From positions 5,687-69,686 of the forward strand of contig CAJOLG010000001.1 of NCBI GenBank assembly GCA_905235315.1: 64,000 nt of DNA, given 5' to 3'. Below the pieces are notes generated by a model, which did not search any database, was not told the origin of the DNA, and worked only from the letters and a program-made list of their open reading frames with translations. Source of the DNA: an uncultured Solobacterium sp. GTDB taxonomy: Bacteria; Bacillota_I; Bacilli_A; Erysipelotrichales; Erysipelotrichaceae. A program made the translations under genes and the position numbers. Below are positions 63,079 to 64,000 of this stretch, piece by piece (the first letter of the stretch is position 1; the number at the start of each line of letters is the position of its first letter).

Positions 63079-64000
63079 ATGACAGATTCTCTGTATTTCC
63101 GGCGCGAAGCGCTGCCGTTCCCGCTTTTCTCCGTTATCGTCAGTCTTCACGGGAACCGGATCCAGGAGGAATTCTTCCGGCCGCACACAAAGCATACCCT
63201 TCATCGGATGTTTTCCGTCACGAAGAGTTATACCGCGCTTGCGGTCTGCGCGCTCGCTGCCGAAGGACGGATCTCTCTCCAGGATCCGATCATTTCCCGG
63301 TTTCCGGATTACACCCCCGCAGACCCTCACCCGTATCTTTCGGAAATGACGGTCCAGGATCTGCTTGATATGAAAACATGTCACCGGGCCACGACATACA
63401 AGTTAAACCCCCGGGAACACTGGGTGCGTTCCTTCTTCACGACCCCGCCGGACCACCGGAGCGGACAGATCTTCAAATACGATACCAGTGCCGCCCACAC
63501 CCTTGCGGCGCTTGTGTACCGCGTAACCGGAACCGGAATTCTCGACTATCTTCGTGAAGTGTTTCTGGCTGCGGTCGGCTTTTCGGAATCGGCTTATGTG
63601 ATCAAAGACCCGTTTGGGGATGAGATCGGCGGCTCCGGTCTCATGGCATCCGCCGAAGACCTTGCCGTAACCGCGGAGTTTCTGATGTCCCTGTATCAGG
63701 GCACGTGGGCGGAACGGTATCCTTCCGTCATCAGCGAAACCTATAACCGTTCGTTCTTTGAACGCTTCCGGGCACTGTTTTGCCAGTGTGTCACATTCCG
63801 CAGTGCGACCATGCATGAAGGAAAGACGCTGGAGGAATGTCAGGGATACGGTTCGCAGTTCTGGATGATCCGCAACGGATTTATGATGTACGGAATGGGC
63901 GGCCAGTATGCGGCGTTTTTCCCGGACGAAGATCTTGTCATCATAACAACCGCAGACGCACAGTCCCTGCAGGGCGGCTCGCAGATGATTCTGGATGAGA
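63079..64000 (+). CDS. Serine beta-lactamase-like hydrolase (partial)
   Basis: The reading frame is open from ATG 63079 to the window end. It holds FSVTKSYT, the SxxK motif of class C beta-lactamase-like enzymes, then KYDTSAAHTL, a YxT version of the YxN motif, and GSGLMASAEDLA, a usual follow-on segment. YGMGGQYAAFFP may stand for the third box. No signal peptide is visible, which argues for an intracellular esterase or peptidase rather than antibiotic resistance. Its C-terminus is missing. Confidence 0.85.
   Translation, partial: MTDSLYFRREALPFPLFSVIVSLHGNRIQEEFFRPHTKHTLHRMFSVTKSYTALAVCALAAEGRISLQDPIISRFPDYTPADPHPYLSEMTVQDLLDMKTCHRATTYKLNPREHWVRSFFTTPPDHRSGQIFKYDTSAAHTLAALVYRVTGTGILDYLREVFLAAVGFSESAYVIKDPFGDEIGGSGLMASAEDLAVTAEFLMSLYQGTWAERYPSVISETYNRSFFERFRALFCQCVTFRSATMHEGKTLEECQGYGSQFWMIRNGFMMYGMGGQYAAFFPDEDLVIITTADAQSLQGGSQMILDE

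Noticed and set aside
63079..64000. Antibiotic-resistance beta-lactamase
   Set aside because: SxxK is present but no signal peptide is seen and the YxN motif is YDT, so a general serine hydrolase is safer.

Overview
The window reads as chromosome of a low-oxygen gut-type member of the Bacillota, GC near 50 percent. [FeFe]-hydrogenases, a FeoA-FeoB iron transporter, a SpoIIE-type phosphatase, AGGAGG ribosome sites and LplABC/YesL-type rhamnogalacturonan uptake all fit. An Erysipelotrichia-like lineage is my best guess, but this is inference; no rRNA or ribosomal protein gene is present to test it. I see no insertion sequence, prophage or CRISPR array. One tRNA gene is present.

Layout. 1-4736: leftward operon with a DJ-1 family protein, a soluble [FeFe]-hydrogenase, a [2Fe-2S] thioredoxin-like protein, a PAS-containing sensory-type hydrogenase and a SpoIIE phosphatase cut by the window edge. 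4737-5372: gene-poor stretch with strong terminators. 5373-13218: typA, tRNA-Leu(GAG), a D,D-carboxypeptidase, zinc-ribbon proteins, an acyltransferase with a coupled 53-codon ORF, a PfpI protein and an L,D-transpeptidase-like protein. 13184-16824: radical SAM protein diverging from an AMP-ligase plus acyltransferase-like pair. 16891-17640: mntP behind a yybP-ykoY (Mn2+) riboswitch. 17739-23194: polyphosphate genes (ppk2; msrA-ppk1-uridine kinase). 23279-32216: MATE pump, Tex, a membrane protein with a protease-like tail, a repair/LOG/lipoprotein operon, and an ECF sigma/anti-sigma pair. 32276-37739: branched-chain amino acid ABC transporter ending in a CBS-ACT sensor gene, with a clear promoter and operator. 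37945-47470: HAD phosphatase, small membrane proteins, MFS, ACT protein, a very short solute-binding-like lipoprotein, feoAB, ogt, and a mannose-6-phosphate isomerase/ROK kinase fusion. 47564-62711: pectin/rhamnogalacturonan locus. 63079-end: serine hydrolase (partial).

How the genes work together. In the pectin locus a sugar ABC importer (binding lipoprotein plus two permeases) is followed by rhamnogalacturonan acetylesterase, an MsbA-like ABC protein, YesL, GH105, GH28, a TIM-barrel isomerase-like protein and GH43, all leftward with short gaps. A convergent pair at the far end encodes an ankyrin-repeat/GH43 fusion and an AraC regulator. None of the hydrolases shows a clear signal peptide, so oligomers are probably imported and cut inside the cell. 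No cognate ATPase for the importer is seen here, as expected where a shared MsmX-like ATPase is used.

The most unusual items are the ankyrin-GH43 fusion, the ManA-ROK fusion with an altered phosphate loop, the AMP-ligase paired with an acyltransferase fold lacking its catalytic His, lysine tails on both polyphosphate kinases, and several genes whose start codon lies 6-7 nt after a -10 box with no ribosome binding site (possible leaderless mRNAs).
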